DNA from: a virus
Direction: 5' to 3' (one strand)
Virus record (IMG/VR): IMGVR_UViG_3300042401_001086
Coordinates: 1 to 38,487 of that record
DNA: 38,487 bases
The notes under the pieces were generated by a model. The model searched no databases. It was not told the DNA's origin and saw nothing but the letters and a program-made list of their open reading frames with translations. Below, in pieces: positions 22,789 to 29,877 of the stretch (positions within the stretch are counted from its first letter, which is position 1; each line of letters opens with the position of its first letter). Position numbers and translations under genes: made by a program.

Positions 22789-22854
22789 ATGAATCTCATT
22801 ATACTAACAATCAAAGTGAGCGCACTAATTCTACTATTATGTTTGTTGAAATAG
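22789..22854 (+). CDS. Possible tiny membrane peptide
   Basis: 21 residues, MNLIILTIKVSALILLLCLL plus K, almost entirely hydrophobic. It lies 30 bases after the previous gene and just before a strong terminator. Tiny single-span peptides occur in phage early regions, but so short a frame may also be chance. Confidence 0.3.
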   Translation: MNLIILTIKVSALILLLCLLK

Positions 22855-22902
22855 GCAAATTTTAGCAAAATATAGGGGAAATATAGGGAAAAACATCACT
22901 TG

Positions 22903-22937
22903 AATAGGTTTGTAATTAAGTTTACAAGCCTATTTTT
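22903..22937 (+). terminator. Strong intrinsic terminator
   Basis: AATAGGTTTGTAA (22903-22915) pairs with TTACAAGCCTATT (22922-22934) over 13 bp with one G-U pair, around the loop TTAAGT. Five T residues (22933-22937) follow. It ends the 21378-22854 transcript. Confidence 0.88.
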
Positions 22938-23284
22938 ATTTAAAAAAATCACTCTCAATCATTTTCACAATCAAACAGTTAGCCCCAGGATTTGAGTTTT
23001 GACAAAATTTTAACCGAAAAAAATGGATCATTGAAGGCAAAAATTGAGGGTACACCCCCTTGCTCAGGAAAAAATCGCGTTAATGAGTTTCGCCCCCTCT
23101 AAAAAATTTCCCAAAAAATCGAATGTAATTTAAAACAATACGTAGTATTCACGTAACACCCCAAAGGATAATGGGTATGCGAAAGGGGGAAATTGAAAAG
23201 GTTTACTTTTAAATGTAGTTGCCCTAAGTTACCTGAGTGGGCAGGAGTGAAGATGATGTCGTATAGACGTTGTCGAAAGACGAA
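22938..23284. other. Non-coding region with C/G runs, candidate control or origin region
   Basis: About 350 bases without a supported gene, between a strong terminator and the next promoter region. It contains short C runs on the plus strand (ACACCCCC near 23052, GCCCCCTC near 23092, ACACCCC near 23156) and G runs (AAAGGGGGAAA near 23181). These are otherwise rare in this AT-rich genome. Two small hairpins with GTC...GAC arms lie near 23258-23280. I see no clear iterons or DnaA boxes. Confidence 0.5.
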
Positions 23285-23464
23285 ATGAAGTTACAAGAAA
23301 TAATTGAGATATTCAAGGGTAAAGTTTTGACTATAATGTTGTCAGAAAATGTGATTAGATATTTGGAATATTGGCTTAAAAAATTTGTGTTTAAAAACGA
23401 ATGTAATTTAAAAAATATATTGGTATTTATTATAATTGATTATATTTGCTCTTATAACATATAA
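23285..23464 (+). CDS. Doubtful small ORF ending in the 23446 promoter
   Basis: 59 residues from the ATG at 23285. The N-terminal half is a plausible helix (KLQEIIEIFKGKVLTIMLSE). The last residues (DYICSYNI) are encoded by the -7 element of the next gene and its surroundings. No family recognised. It may be a real leader gene or chance. Confidence 0.3.
   Translation: MKLQEIIEIFKGKVLTIMLSENVIRYLEYWLKKFVFKNECNLKNILVFIIIDYICSYNI
23446..23453 (+). promoter_or_regulatory. Probable -7 element for the DUF3127 gene operon
   Basis: TATATTTG lies 24 bases upstream of the ATG at 23477. A possible -33 TTGG is at 23420-23423, with a spacer slightly longer than usual. Confidence 0.6.
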
Positions 23465-23476
23465 ATAATTGAAATT

Positions 23477-23842
23477 ATGGAGTTAAAGGGTGTTTTGAAG
23501 GTCATTAATGATACTCAACAAGTGACTGAGAAATTCAAAAAGAGAGAGGTTGTTCTTTCTGTGAGTGATGGGAAGTATAATCAGGACATACTTATTCAGT
23601 TTACTGGTGATAATACAGACTTGGTTGATGAATACGTTCTTGGAGAGGAAGTTGTTATTGGTATCAATATTCGTGGTCGTGAGTGGACAAGTCCTAAGGG
23701 TGAGGTTAAGTATTTCAATACCATTGATGGTTGGAGGATTGTAGGAACTTCTAAGGCTACTGCTCCTGCAAAGGCAATTGAACCAAATAAGATAACAACC
23801 CCTGATACAAATGTTGAGGGTGATGATGATTTACCATTTTAA
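23477..23842 (+). CDS. DUF3127 OB-fold protein, likely single-strand DNA-binding protein
   Basis: 121 residues. The DUF3127 pattern is visible: MELKGVLKVI, FKKREVVLSVSDG, ILIQFTGDNTDLVDEYVLGE, then VVIGINIRGREW and a Trp near the end of the barrel. A flexible A/P/T-rich linker follows. The extreme C-terminus is D-D-D-L-P-F, like the acidic tip by which bacterial SSB recruits partner proteins. Hence it is probably the phage SSB. It is the first gene behind the 23446 promoter. Confidence 0.78.
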   Translation: MELKGVLKVINDTQQVTEKFKKREVVLSVSDGKYNQDILIQFTGDNTDLVDEYVLGEEVVIGINIRGREWTSPKGEVKYFNTIDGWRIVGTSKATAPAKAIEPNKITTPDTNVEGDDDLPF

Positions 23843-23852
23843 TTTTTGACTT

Positions 23853-24062
23853 ATGGATATTTTTAGAATTTACCTTAATGACGGATCGTTCGTAGATGCC
23901 ATTCTTCACGAAGAATCAACTCCTGAAAAGAAATGTGCGTTAGATAATTTGGTTACATTTATGAATAGGTCAAGTGAAAAAAGAAAGTTTATCATATTCG
24001 AAACGTCAAGTGGTGATGTTTGCCTGAATTACGATGCAATTAAAAAAGTGATAAAACTATGA
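23853..24062 (+). CDS. Small hypothetical protein
   Basis: 69 residues with a beta-rich start (MDIFRIYLNDGSFVDAILHE) and end (RKFIIFETSSGDVCLNYDAI). It looks like a small beta-barrel or sandwich protein. It follows the SSB-like gene by ten bases. Function unknown. Confidence 0.5.
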   Translation: MDIFRIYLNDGSFVDAILHEESTPEKKCALDNLVTFMNRSSEKRKFIIFETSSGDVCLNYDAIKKVIKL

Positions 24063-24082
24063 GCAAGTAAGTAAAAGTTCAG

Positions 24083-24334
24083 ATGTCTGTATCGTATGAT
24101 GTGATTAGACAAATGTTTTGTATGGTTAGCGGTCAGGTAATAACTGATGAAGAAATTGATGGATTGGTAAAGTCCGATGTTTTGGTGGTTGATACCAACA
24201 AGATTGGTAATGCCAAAAAAGATACGGAACAGATGTTGGCATCATTGGTATTGGCAACCACGATTGATTATGTTCCAAGAAAATCTAAGTTCCAAGAAAG
24301 ATTGGATTTAATGAAAAAACAAAACGGATTATGA
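24083..24334 (+). CDS. Small hypothetical protein
   Basis: 83 residues, mostly helical, with repeated acidic/hydrophobic patterns (VITDEEIDGLVKSDVLVVDT, KKDTEQMLASLVLATTIDYV). The end is basic. It couples to the next small gene by an ATGA overlap. No family recognised. Confidence 0.5.
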   Translation: MSVSYDVIRQMFCMVSGQVITDEEIDGLVKSDVLVVDTNKIGNAKKDTEQMLASLVLATTIDYVPRKSKFQERLDLMKKQNGL

Positions 24335-24459
24335 ATGCATCAGATGTTTTGATAGTTGTAAATATAACCTTGGTTGTTGTGCTGAACTCAGTATACCAAT
24401 ACAAGTTAGGTTATAAAAATGGTAAAGCAGATTCAGAAAAAAAATCACAATGGAAATGA
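24331..24459 (+). CDS. Small membrane protein
   Basis: 42 residues with one N-terminal membrane segment (VLIVVNITLVVVLNSVYQY) and a basic tail ending KKSQWK. It has ATGA overlaps on both sides, which is good evidence that it is translated. This is one of three consecutive membrane genes (24331, 24456, 24527). Confidence 0.5.
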   Translation: MNASDVLIVVNITLVVVLNSVYQYKLGYKNGKADSEKKSQWK

Positions 24460-24536
24460 TTAAGGTTCAATTAATAATGCTTGGAGTTTTAGCATTTGCT
24501 TTTATAAGCGTATTAATTTTTGGTAAATGGAAATAA
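24456..24536 (+). CDS. Tiny membrane peptide
   Basis: 26 residues, MIKVQLIMLGVLAFAFISVL followed by IFGKWK: one membrane span with a basic end. The start overlaps the previous stop (ATGA) and the end overlaps the next gene by ten bases. It is small, but the coupling supports it. Confidence 0.4.
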   Translation: MIKVQLIMLGVLAFAFISVLIFGKWK

Positions 24537-24757
24537 AGAAAAATATGAAAAAGATTTTAAGAAACATCGCAGGATTGATATTGATGCCATTGTATTTGGG
24601 ATTGTATCTGTACGATAGAATTATTTGCGTTCCATTGGTATGGATAACGCACGATAATATGTTGACTTGGTTACGTAGTGAAACAAAAATCAAGCATAGT
24701 ATTATCAGGGCAGGAGTTGTTGGATTCATTCAATTTTTGGTATGGCTATTCGTGTAA
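24527..24757 (+). CDS. Small membrane protein
   Basis: 76 residues with a basic N-terminus (MEIKKNMKKILRN) and two hydrophobic segments (AGLILMPLYLGLYLYD, and a C-terminal VVGFIQFLVWLFV). Between them is ICVPLVWITHDNML. The end overlaps the next gene by 16 bases. Function unknown; possibly superinfection exclusion. Confidence 0.5.
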   Translation: MEIKKNMKKILRNIAGLILMPLYLGLYLYDRIICVPLVWITHDNMLTWLRSETKIKHSIIRAGVVGFIQFLVWLFV

Positions 24758-24885
24758 AGAAAAAATTGTCATCAAAGGAATTGTTGTACATCAGACATAA
24801 ATTCCGAGAAAACAGAAAGAATGTTTTCAATATCAAGAGAGCATTAATTAAGGGAATCAACGAATTATTAAATGATTGTAACTAA
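24742..24885 (+). CDS. Small basic hypothetical protein
   Basis: 47 residues, MAIRVKKKLSSKELLYIRHK, then FRENRKNVFNIKRALIKGIN and a short end. Strongly basic and helical, so it may bind nucleic acid. It has a TAATG overlap with the next gene. Confidence 0.5.
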   Translation: MAIRVKKKLSSKELLYIRHKFRENRKNVFNIKRALIKGINELLNDCN

Positions 24886-25139
24886 TGGCAAATCAAGTAG
24901 GAGTTAACAAAACACAAACACTGTATGTTGCTTGGTACGAAAAATTCTTTTTCAAGGTATTCGCGAGAAGGAGTTATAGCAAGAAGGCAATGTCATTGGC
25001 AATAGAAATGATGTTTGATTCATTGGATAACGAAGAATACCCATATTTCAAGCACAAAAATGATCCGAAGAAATTTTGGGAAGAATACAGAAAGTTTTGG
25101 AATTGTTTATACAGAAAAACCTTAGATAAAAATAAATAA
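24885..25139 (+). CDS. Small hypothetical protein
   Basis: 84 residues, rich in Lys, Phe, Tyr and Trp (YVAWYEKFFFKVFARRSYSK, KKFWEEYRKFWNCLYRKTLD). It is coupled to the preceding gene by TAATG and is followed one base later by the MazG-like gene. No family recognised. Confidence 0.5.
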   Translation: MANQVGVNKTQTLYVAWYEKFFFKVFARRSYSKKAMSLAIEMMFDSLDNEEYPYFKHKNDPKKFWEEYRKFWNCLYRKTLDKNK

Positions 25140-25140
25140 T

Positions 25141-25632
25141 ATGGAAATAAGATACAAGAAAAAGTACGTTAATAGAAAACTTCCTAAAATAATATTTAAA
25201 CCAACTGCGTTAGTGACTTATGGTGCTATGAAATGCGTAGAGGTAGAAACAGATGATGGTATTTATGCAGAAATTCCAATTGAAAGATTCAATAGTGACT
25301 TTGTATTGAAAAAGGAATACTCAAAAGAACCAATCAAGCGCAAGGAAAATATTCTTGAATGGGCAGATAAAAAACAACTTCTAAAACCTGAAAATGCCAT
25401 CACTCAATTGGCTAAATTGACAGAAGAAGTAGGTGAATTGGCAAATGCAATCTTGAAGAAGAATAAATCAGGTCAAAAAGATGCCTTAGGTGACATCAGA
25501 GTGGTTATTAATATTCTTGCTAACCAATTAGGCTTTGATATAGATGACTGCGAGGAAACCGCTTGGAATGTGATAAAAAATCGCAAAGGAAAAACAATCA
25601 ATGGAACATTCATAAAAGAAGAAGACCTATGA
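25141..25632 (+). CDS. MazG-like nucleotide pyrophosphohydrolase
   Basis: 163 residues. From about residue 70 the MazG fold is clear: ITQLAKLTEEVGELANAILK (the E-E-x-x-E metal-binding helix), then KDALGDIRVVINILANQLGF (E/D-x-x-D helix), and RKGKTINGTFIKE at the end. Residues 1-65 are an extra beta-rich part (YGAMKCVEVETDDGIYAEIP). MazG enzymes hydrolyse nucleotide triphosphates. In phages they are thought to alter the (p)ppGpp response or the nucleotide pool. Confidence 0.8.
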   Translation: MEIRYKKKYVNRKLPKIIFKPTALVTYGAMKCVEVETDDGIYAEIPIERFNSDFVLKKEYSKEPIKRKENILEWADKKQLLKPENAITQLAKLTEEVGELANAILKKNKSGQKDALGDIRVVINILANQLGFDIDDCEETAWNVIKNRKGKTINGTFIKEEDL

Positions 25633-26159
25633 AAAAATTAAAACAAGGTGATACAATAAAATTCATCAAGCCACACAAGAATTACGTTATGGAAGGAGAA
25701 ATCTGCAAGATAGATATGGCGATGTACGACAATGACTATTTGAGTGGTGTATTTATCAAGTTGGAACATACATACATTTACCTGAATGCAGAGGATTTTG
25801 CTGAAAAATGCATTCCCTATGATTCAAGTACGAAGGTTGTTTCCATTTGCCATCTTGGTAGTGAATGGAAAAGACAATGTGATGAAATTGACAGAAAATT
25901 ATTCAAGGAAATGGTAGATAAAAAAATGCAAGAATACGATTACGTAAACCCGGATCACTACAAAAAAGGCAACAAAGAAGTGATTGATATGATGGTTGAC
26001 ATTTGGGGAAAAGAAGATGTTGCAAAACATTGTGAAATGAATGCATTCAAATACCGAATGAGAATGGGTGAAAAGCCAAATCAGCCATTGGAGCAGGAGT
26101 TGAAAAAGGCAAAATGGTACGAAGACAAAGCAAAAGAACTGAGAAATGAGCAGAAATAG
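25629..26159 (+). CDS. DUF3310 protein (SaV-like / T7 gp1.7-like nucleotide metabolism)
   Basis: 176 residues from the ATG at 25629, coupled by ATGA to the MazG-like gene. An in-frame alternative codon at 25563 would overlap strongly and is unlikely. The C-terminal part has the DUF3310 signature: VNPDHYKKGNKEVIDMM, then AFKYRMRMGEKPNQPLEQEL and KKAKWYEDKAKEL. The N-terminal 80 residues form a separate beta-rich domain (QGDTIKFIKPHKNYVMEGEI). DUF3310 includes nucleotide kinase-like phage proteins, which fits its MazG neighbour. Confidence 0.75.
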   Translation: MKKLKQGDTIKFIKPHKNYVMEGEICKIDMAMYDNDYLSGVFIKLEHTYIYLNAEDFAEKCIPYDSSTKVVSICHLGSEWKRQCDEIDRKLFKEMVDKKMQEYDYVNPDHYKKGNKEVIDMMVDIWGKEDVAKHCEMNAFKYRMRMGEKPNQPLEQELKKAKWYEDKAKELRNEQK

Positions 26160-26355
26160 ACGAGAAAGACGAAAACTGGCTAAATTATCCAACAATCCTA
26201 ACTTTATCAAGCCTTACAATCATCAAGTAAGGCTACATAACCAAAAAGTTGTAGAAGTACGTAAAAAAGACCGAAAAGTTGAGTATTATACATTTTTTGT
26301 TCTATTAGGGATTGTTTTTAGTGTTTTATGTTACAAAATATGGCTAAAAGAGTAA
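26146..26355 (+). CDS. Small C-terminally anchored membrane protein
   Basis: 69 residues: a very basic soluble part (MSRNRRERRKLAKL ... KVVEVRKKDRKVEYY) and one membrane segment at the end (FFVLLGIVFSVLCYKIW). The start overlaps the DUF3310 gene by 14 bases. Function unknown. Confidence 0.55.
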   Translation: MSRNRRERRKLAKLSNNPNFIKPYNHQVRLHNQKVVEVRKKDRKVEYYTFFVLLGIVFSVLCYKIWLKE

Positions 26356-26603
26356 AAAAGAATTCAGAGATTGACATTAATTCGATTGACTTCAATTTTG
26401 ACATCAATATGGATATTGACATAGATTTAGATGAAAAAGAGGAGAAAAATCACCATTCACACTTCATAATCACGTGTGAAAATGAAAAACAAGATGATTT
26501 TATCAGGAAATTCTTCAATTTAGGTGTTAAAACCAAGTCAGGCAGAGGTAAATACGAAACAAATGTCATCGAAGCAGAAAAAATTATTGAAATAATATTA
26601 TAA
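26340..26603 (+). CDS. Small acidic protein with IDID repeats
   Basis: 87 residues from the ATG at 26340; an upstream ATG at 26328 is possible. After a basic start, residues about 10-35 read as an unusual run of alternating Asp/Asn and hydrophobics (IDINSIDFNFDINMDIDIDL). The C-terminal half (HSHFIITCENEKQDDFIRKF ... VIEAEKIIEIIL) is a compact alpha/beta unit. No family recognised; it lies just before the terminase genes. Confidence 0.5.
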   Translation: MAKRVKKNSEIDINSIDFNFDINMDIDIDLDEKEEKNHHSHFIITCENEKQDDFIRKFFNLGVKTKSGRGKYETNVIEAEKIIEIIL

Positions 26604-26605
26604 TT

Positions 26606-27217
26606 ATGGGGCAAAGAGGAGTAAAACCTGGATCAGTTCGTGGTAAATACAAAACCATACGAACGCATAAAGACAAGAATGTTCCACCAAAAGAGGAACT
26701 ATCAGAAGAAGATTTGTTTTTGTTACTTCCATCTACTGAAAGAAAGCGCAGAAAAGAGGAAGAAGAAAATCCAAAAGAAGAAATTGAGGAAATTCCGACA
26801 GAAGATGTTACTCACCTGAAAAAAGGTGGAAGACCAAGGGGTTCAAGAAACAGAAGTACAGTTGTTCGTGAAATTCTTCAAATTGCCAATTGGGGAAGGA
26901 ATCCTTTAACTGGTATGCAGGAAAAACTAAGTCAGGAATATCGCGTTACATTAGCAATATTGGCTAAGGCATTAAAAGGCGATGTCAATGCATACAAGGC
27001 TCTGATGGACAACGCATATAAGCCACACGCACAAGAAATAGAAACAAAAATTCAAACAATTGATTTGAGCGAATTTTCAACTGACGAACTTAAAGGATTT
27101 TTAAACGATGAATACATTGAATCAGAACAACTTGAACGCGATGAACAACAAAGACTATCCTATGGAAGTGAGGAAGGCTTTGGAGATGCAAGTGAGAGCA
27201 ACACTATCGAAGACTGA
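26606..27217 (+). CDS. terS: Terminase small subunit
   Basis: 203 residues. It contains KKGGRPRGSRNRSTVVREIL, the basic 'GGRPxGSxN' element typical of small terminase proteins of the DUF5681 type. A helical region (KLSQEYRVTLAILAKALKGD, VNAYKALMDNAYK) follows. The N-terminal 80 residues are charged and probably flexible, and the C-terminus is acidic. The protein would recognise the packaging site and regulate the large subunit, whose gene overlaps its end. Confidence 0.75.
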   Translation: MGQRGVKPGSVRGKYKTIRTHKDKNVPPKEELSEEDLFLLLPSTERKRRKEEEENPKEEIEEIPTEDVTHLKKGGRPRGSRNRSTVVREILQIANWGRNPLTGMQEKLSQEYRVTLAILAKALKGDVNAYKALMDNAYKPHAQEIETKIQTIDLSEFSTDELKGFLNDEYIESEQLERDEQQRLSYGSEEGFGDASESNTIED

Positions 27218-28517
27218 TTTTTGGGAATTTTGTAAATTTTACGACAAAGAATTTTTCCTGAAAAGACCATTCCTGAAAAGGGTTGCAGATGCATTTATGA
27301 AGGTGGAGAGCGGTGAGATTAAATCCTTATCCGTATCTCTGCCACCAAGGGGCGGAAAATCATACATTACATCATTATTTTGCGCTTGGGCATTAGGAAA
27401 AAACCCAACCGAATCTGTAATGAGAAATACTTGTACTGCCACGCTATTTCAGAAATTCTCGTATGATGTTCGTCAGATAGTGAAGTCAGAGAAATTTGCA
27501 ATGGTATTTCCACACGTAGAACTTTCTTCTGATAAAGCAAACCTTCAAGGTTGGAATACAAACCATTCTCGCCAAGTAGGTTATTTTGGAGCAGGGGTTG
27601 GTGGTACAATTATTGGTTTTGGAGCAACGATGTTGGCAATTACCGATGACTTGTATCGTGGTATCGAAGATGCGCTCTCAGATGTCACCAATGATAGGAT
27701 TTTGCAATGGAAAGAAGGTACGCACGATTCACGTTTGGAACGTAATTGTAAAAAGATTGATATTGGTACACGTTGGTCTACTGCCGATGTTATTGGAAAG
27801 AATGTTCAAAATAACGAATACGATTTATCAATTATTGTTCCTGCATTAGATGAAAATGAGAGGTCATTTTGTGAAGACGTAATGTCTACTGAGCAATATA
27901 TGGCTATCCGTAAAAGAATCAATCCTGAGATATGGTCCGCTGAGTATATGCAAGAACCAGTAGATATGAAAGGTAGGTTATTTTCTAACCTGAGATTCAT
28001 AGAGCAATCGGAATTCAATCTTATCCGAAACAACGCAAGTGGTTCAATTGCGTATATTGACGTTTCAGATGCAGGAAGTGACTTTACCGCGATGGCAGTT
28101 GCTACAATTGTAAACAAAGTTGTTTACATATCAGATTATGTATTCAACAAAGGAAATACAGATGTAACTATCCCAATTTGCGCAGAAAGAATCAATAGGC
28201 TCAATGTAAATATCTGCCGAGTTGAAAGTAACTCTATGGGTGCAATTTTCGGTAGATTATTGCAGGAAAAAGCAAGAAGGTGTAGAATTTTAAAGGTTCA
28301 CAACTCTCAAAACAAAATGACAAGGATAATTATGCAATCTTCTACAATAATAAATTCATTTGTTTTTGTGAAGCAAGATAGTAATGAATACCATCAGTTT
28401 ATGTCTAACGTATTGAGTTTCAGTAAAGAAGGTAAAAACAAGAATGACGATGCTCCTGATTGCTTGGCAGGATTGTCAATGTTTTTAAAATCTTTATTCA
28501 AAAAGTTGGAGTTGTAA
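27141..28517 (+). CDS. terL: Terminase large subunit
   Basis: 458 residues from the ATG at 27141; 27108 and 27162 are alternatives. Walker A, L-P-P-R-G-G-K-S, lies near residues 67-74. Walker B with the catalytic acid (MLAITDDL) is near 164-171. The RNase H-like nuclease follows with IAYIDVSDAGSDFTAMAV near 302-319 and a late acidic cluster, KNDDAPDC, near 434-441. It is the ATP-driven packaging motor and headful or site-specific nuclease. Family members are usually about 450-550 residues, so it is complete. Confidence 0.9.
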   Translation: MNNKDYPMEVRKALEMQVRATLSKTDFWEFCKFYDKEFFLKRPFLKRVADAFMKVESGEIKSLSVSLPPRGGKSYITSLFCAWALGKNPTESVMRNTCTATLFQKFSYDVRQIVKSEKFAMVFPHVELSSDKANLQGWNTNHSRQVGYFGAGVGGTIIGFGATMLAITDDLYRGIEDALSDVTNDRILQWKEGTHDSRLERNCKKIDIGTRWSTADVIGKNVQNNEYDLSIIVPALDENERSFCEDVMSTEQYMAIRKRINPEIWSAEYMQEPVDMKGRLFSNLRFIEQSEFNLIRNNASGSIAYIDVSDAGSDFTAMAVATIVNKVVYISDYVFNKGNTDVTIPICAERINRLNVNICRVESNSMGAIFGRLLQEKARRCRILKVHNSQNKMTRIIMQSSTIINSFVFVKQDSNEYHQFMSNVLSFSKEGKNKNDDAPDCLAGLSMFLKSLFKKLEL

Positions 28518-28535
28518 AATAAATTTCTATTTTTG
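28505..28535 (+). promoter_or_regulatory. Promoter-like element after terL
   Basis: TTG at 28506-28508 and TATTTTTG at 28528-28535 with a 19-base spacer fit the Bacteroidota consensus. No gene follows on the plus strand; instead a terminator starts at 28572. Transcription would give an RNA of about 65 nt. Confidence 0.5.
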
Positions 28536-28571
28536 TGAAAGGTATATTATTTTGCTTTATTGCTTAGGTTT

Positions 28572-28606
28572 AACCCACTCGTCTTTTTGACTTGTGGGTT
28601 TTTTTT
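28572..28606 (+). terminator. Terminator between terL and the inverted portal gene
   Basis: AACCCAC (28572-28578) pairs with GTGGGTT (28594-28600), with an inner GTC/GAC. Eight T residues (28599-28606) follow. It stops rightward transcripts before they run antisense into the portal gene. On the minus strand the hairpin is not followed by a T run, so it works mainly in one direction. Confidence 0.82.
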
Positions 28607-29825
28607 ATTTCTTAAACCCAATGAACATTCTTTTTTCTTCATCTGAAAAAGTGATTCCAAGTGTTTCCTGCATCTTAATTAAAGCATCTGTTCTAAAATT
28701 AATCGCCTGAGCATCTTGAAGAATGTCATTTTGAAGAACTGGGATATGGTCGAATGTAGCAACCAATCTCAAACCTTCTTTATCTAATCCCAATTGTTCG
28801 GTGATGTTGTCATAGATGTGTTTCGCCTCAGGAATGATTGTGTTTGTATACGCTAATCTCTCACCATAATTCACGTTCGAATATGTTGATCCGTCTTCAT
28901 TTGAGAAGATATAGTAGTTCAATCCGTAAGCATCAATTATCGCAAGTTTATCAGCCTTCAATTCCTCAAACAACATCAAGTCTTTTGTTGGGAATGACAT
29001 TGGTGTCCATTTGATGTCTGATTCAGAGATAATCAATTCATCTTTTGAACGATTATACCAATCTCGCTGAATTTGGTCTTTTTCCTCAGGTGACATTGGC
29101 AAAGCACCACCAAGGTCTGAATTAGATGTAGATAAAATACCAATTGCACCAACATTTTCCAATAATACATTACGCTTGTTATATTGCGCCTTTATATTTG
29201 ACAATGGATATTTTAATGATTCGATTCTTGATACGGAATTTAAAATATTAACACCATCAGTAGTTTGAATAATTATTACTTCGTCTTTTGTCAATGTTTC
29301 TTTGTTGTCCTCACTATAATTGAATATGTAATCCTTGATTAAACCACCTTTATCCATCTGTTTCAATGACTTTCCAGTTGTATTAATTTGAATCTTGTGA
29401 GTTGCAAGTGGAACAAAAAGATTGACAATTCCAAAACTTCTTTTAGGTGCATAAATAAATGAAGAAGAATATAAACTATCATTTACAGAGATAGAATACA
29501 TCACATCTGCCCAAGATTGCATTGGATTTGGGTTTTTAATCATATCAAGAACCCAATGACTTTCTACTTCTGTACCATCAGATTCTTTAATTAATCTTGG
29601 TGTTCCATTGGAAATCATTTGCGCTTTTTTGTCTATAACTGTCCTCAACTCAGGTATTTCTATGTAATTTTGAAATGGTTTTGACGTATCAATCCACACC
29701 GCAGTTTTCTTTCCGTAGAAATCGTGCTGATAATTTTTACTTCTATCAAACAAGTCTGATATGTTACGAATTGGTTTTTTTAATTCTTCACCAAAAAAAG
29801 CGTTCCAAAAAGAAAGGTTACTCAT
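28605..29825 (-). CDS. Portal protein, encoded on the minus strand
   Basis: 406 residues, the only gene I support on the minus strand. HK97-type portal features are visible: an N-terminal part with RTVIDKKAQMISNGTPRLI, HWVLDMIKNPNPMQSWADVM, the core LSTSNSDLGGALPMSPEEKD, WTPMSFPTKDLMLFEELKAD, and IIDAYGLNYYIFSNEDGSTY followed by NVNYGERLAY. The portal forms the dodecameric ring for packaging and head-tail joining. It stands between terL and the protease as usual but is inverted. Its own -7 element lies at 29863-29870. Length is normal and the frame is intact. Confidence 0.88.
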   Translation of the reverse strand: MSNLSFWNAFFGEELKKPIRNISDLFDRSKNYQHDFYGKKTAVWIDTSKPFQNYIEIPELRTVIDKKAQMISNGTPRLIKESDGTEVESHWVLDMIKNPNPMQSWADVMYSISVNDSLYSSSFIYAPKRSFGIVNLFVPLATHKIQINTTGKSLKQMDKGGLIKDYIFNYSEDNKETLTKDEVIIIQTTDGVNILNSVSRIESLKYPLSNIKAQYNKRNVLLENVGAIGILSTSNSDLGGALPMSPEEKDQIQRDWYNRSKDELIISESDIKWTPMSFPTKDLMLFEELKADKLAIIDAYGLNYYIFSNEDGSTYSNVNYGERLAYTNTIIPEAKHIYDNITEQLGLDKEGLRLVATFDHIPVLQNDILQDAQAINFRTDALIKMQETLGITFSDEEKRMFIGFKK

Positions 29826-29838
29826 AATAATTTTTTTT

Positions 29839-29846
29839 TATATTTG
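29839..29846 (+). promoter_or_regulatory. Promoter -7 element for the head genes (protease onward)
   Basis: TATATTTG, about 30 bases upstream of the protease ATG at 29878. Because the portal gene is inverted, the downstream head and tail genes need this promoter. The region around -33 is a run of T. Confidence 0.7.
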
Positions 29847-29862
29847 TGCAAGTATTAGATAA

Positions 29863-29870
29863 CAAATTTA
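29863..29870 (-). promoter_or_regulatory. Promoter -7 element for the inverted portal gene
   Basis: CAAATTTA on the plus strand reads TAAATTTG on the minus strand, a full TAnnTTTG match. It lies about 38 bases upstream of the portal start at 29825. The two promoters in this 52-base gap overlap and point in opposite directions. No good -33 motif is visible for this one. Confidence 0.5.
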
Positions 29871-29877
29871 TACAAAT

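Noticed and set aside
24437-24444. Other A8-A9 runs as frameshift sites
   Set aside because: Here and at 9436, 10467, 14756, 15653, 16041 and 16132 the genes read through the run or end naturally in the zero frame; there is no better alternative C-terminus.
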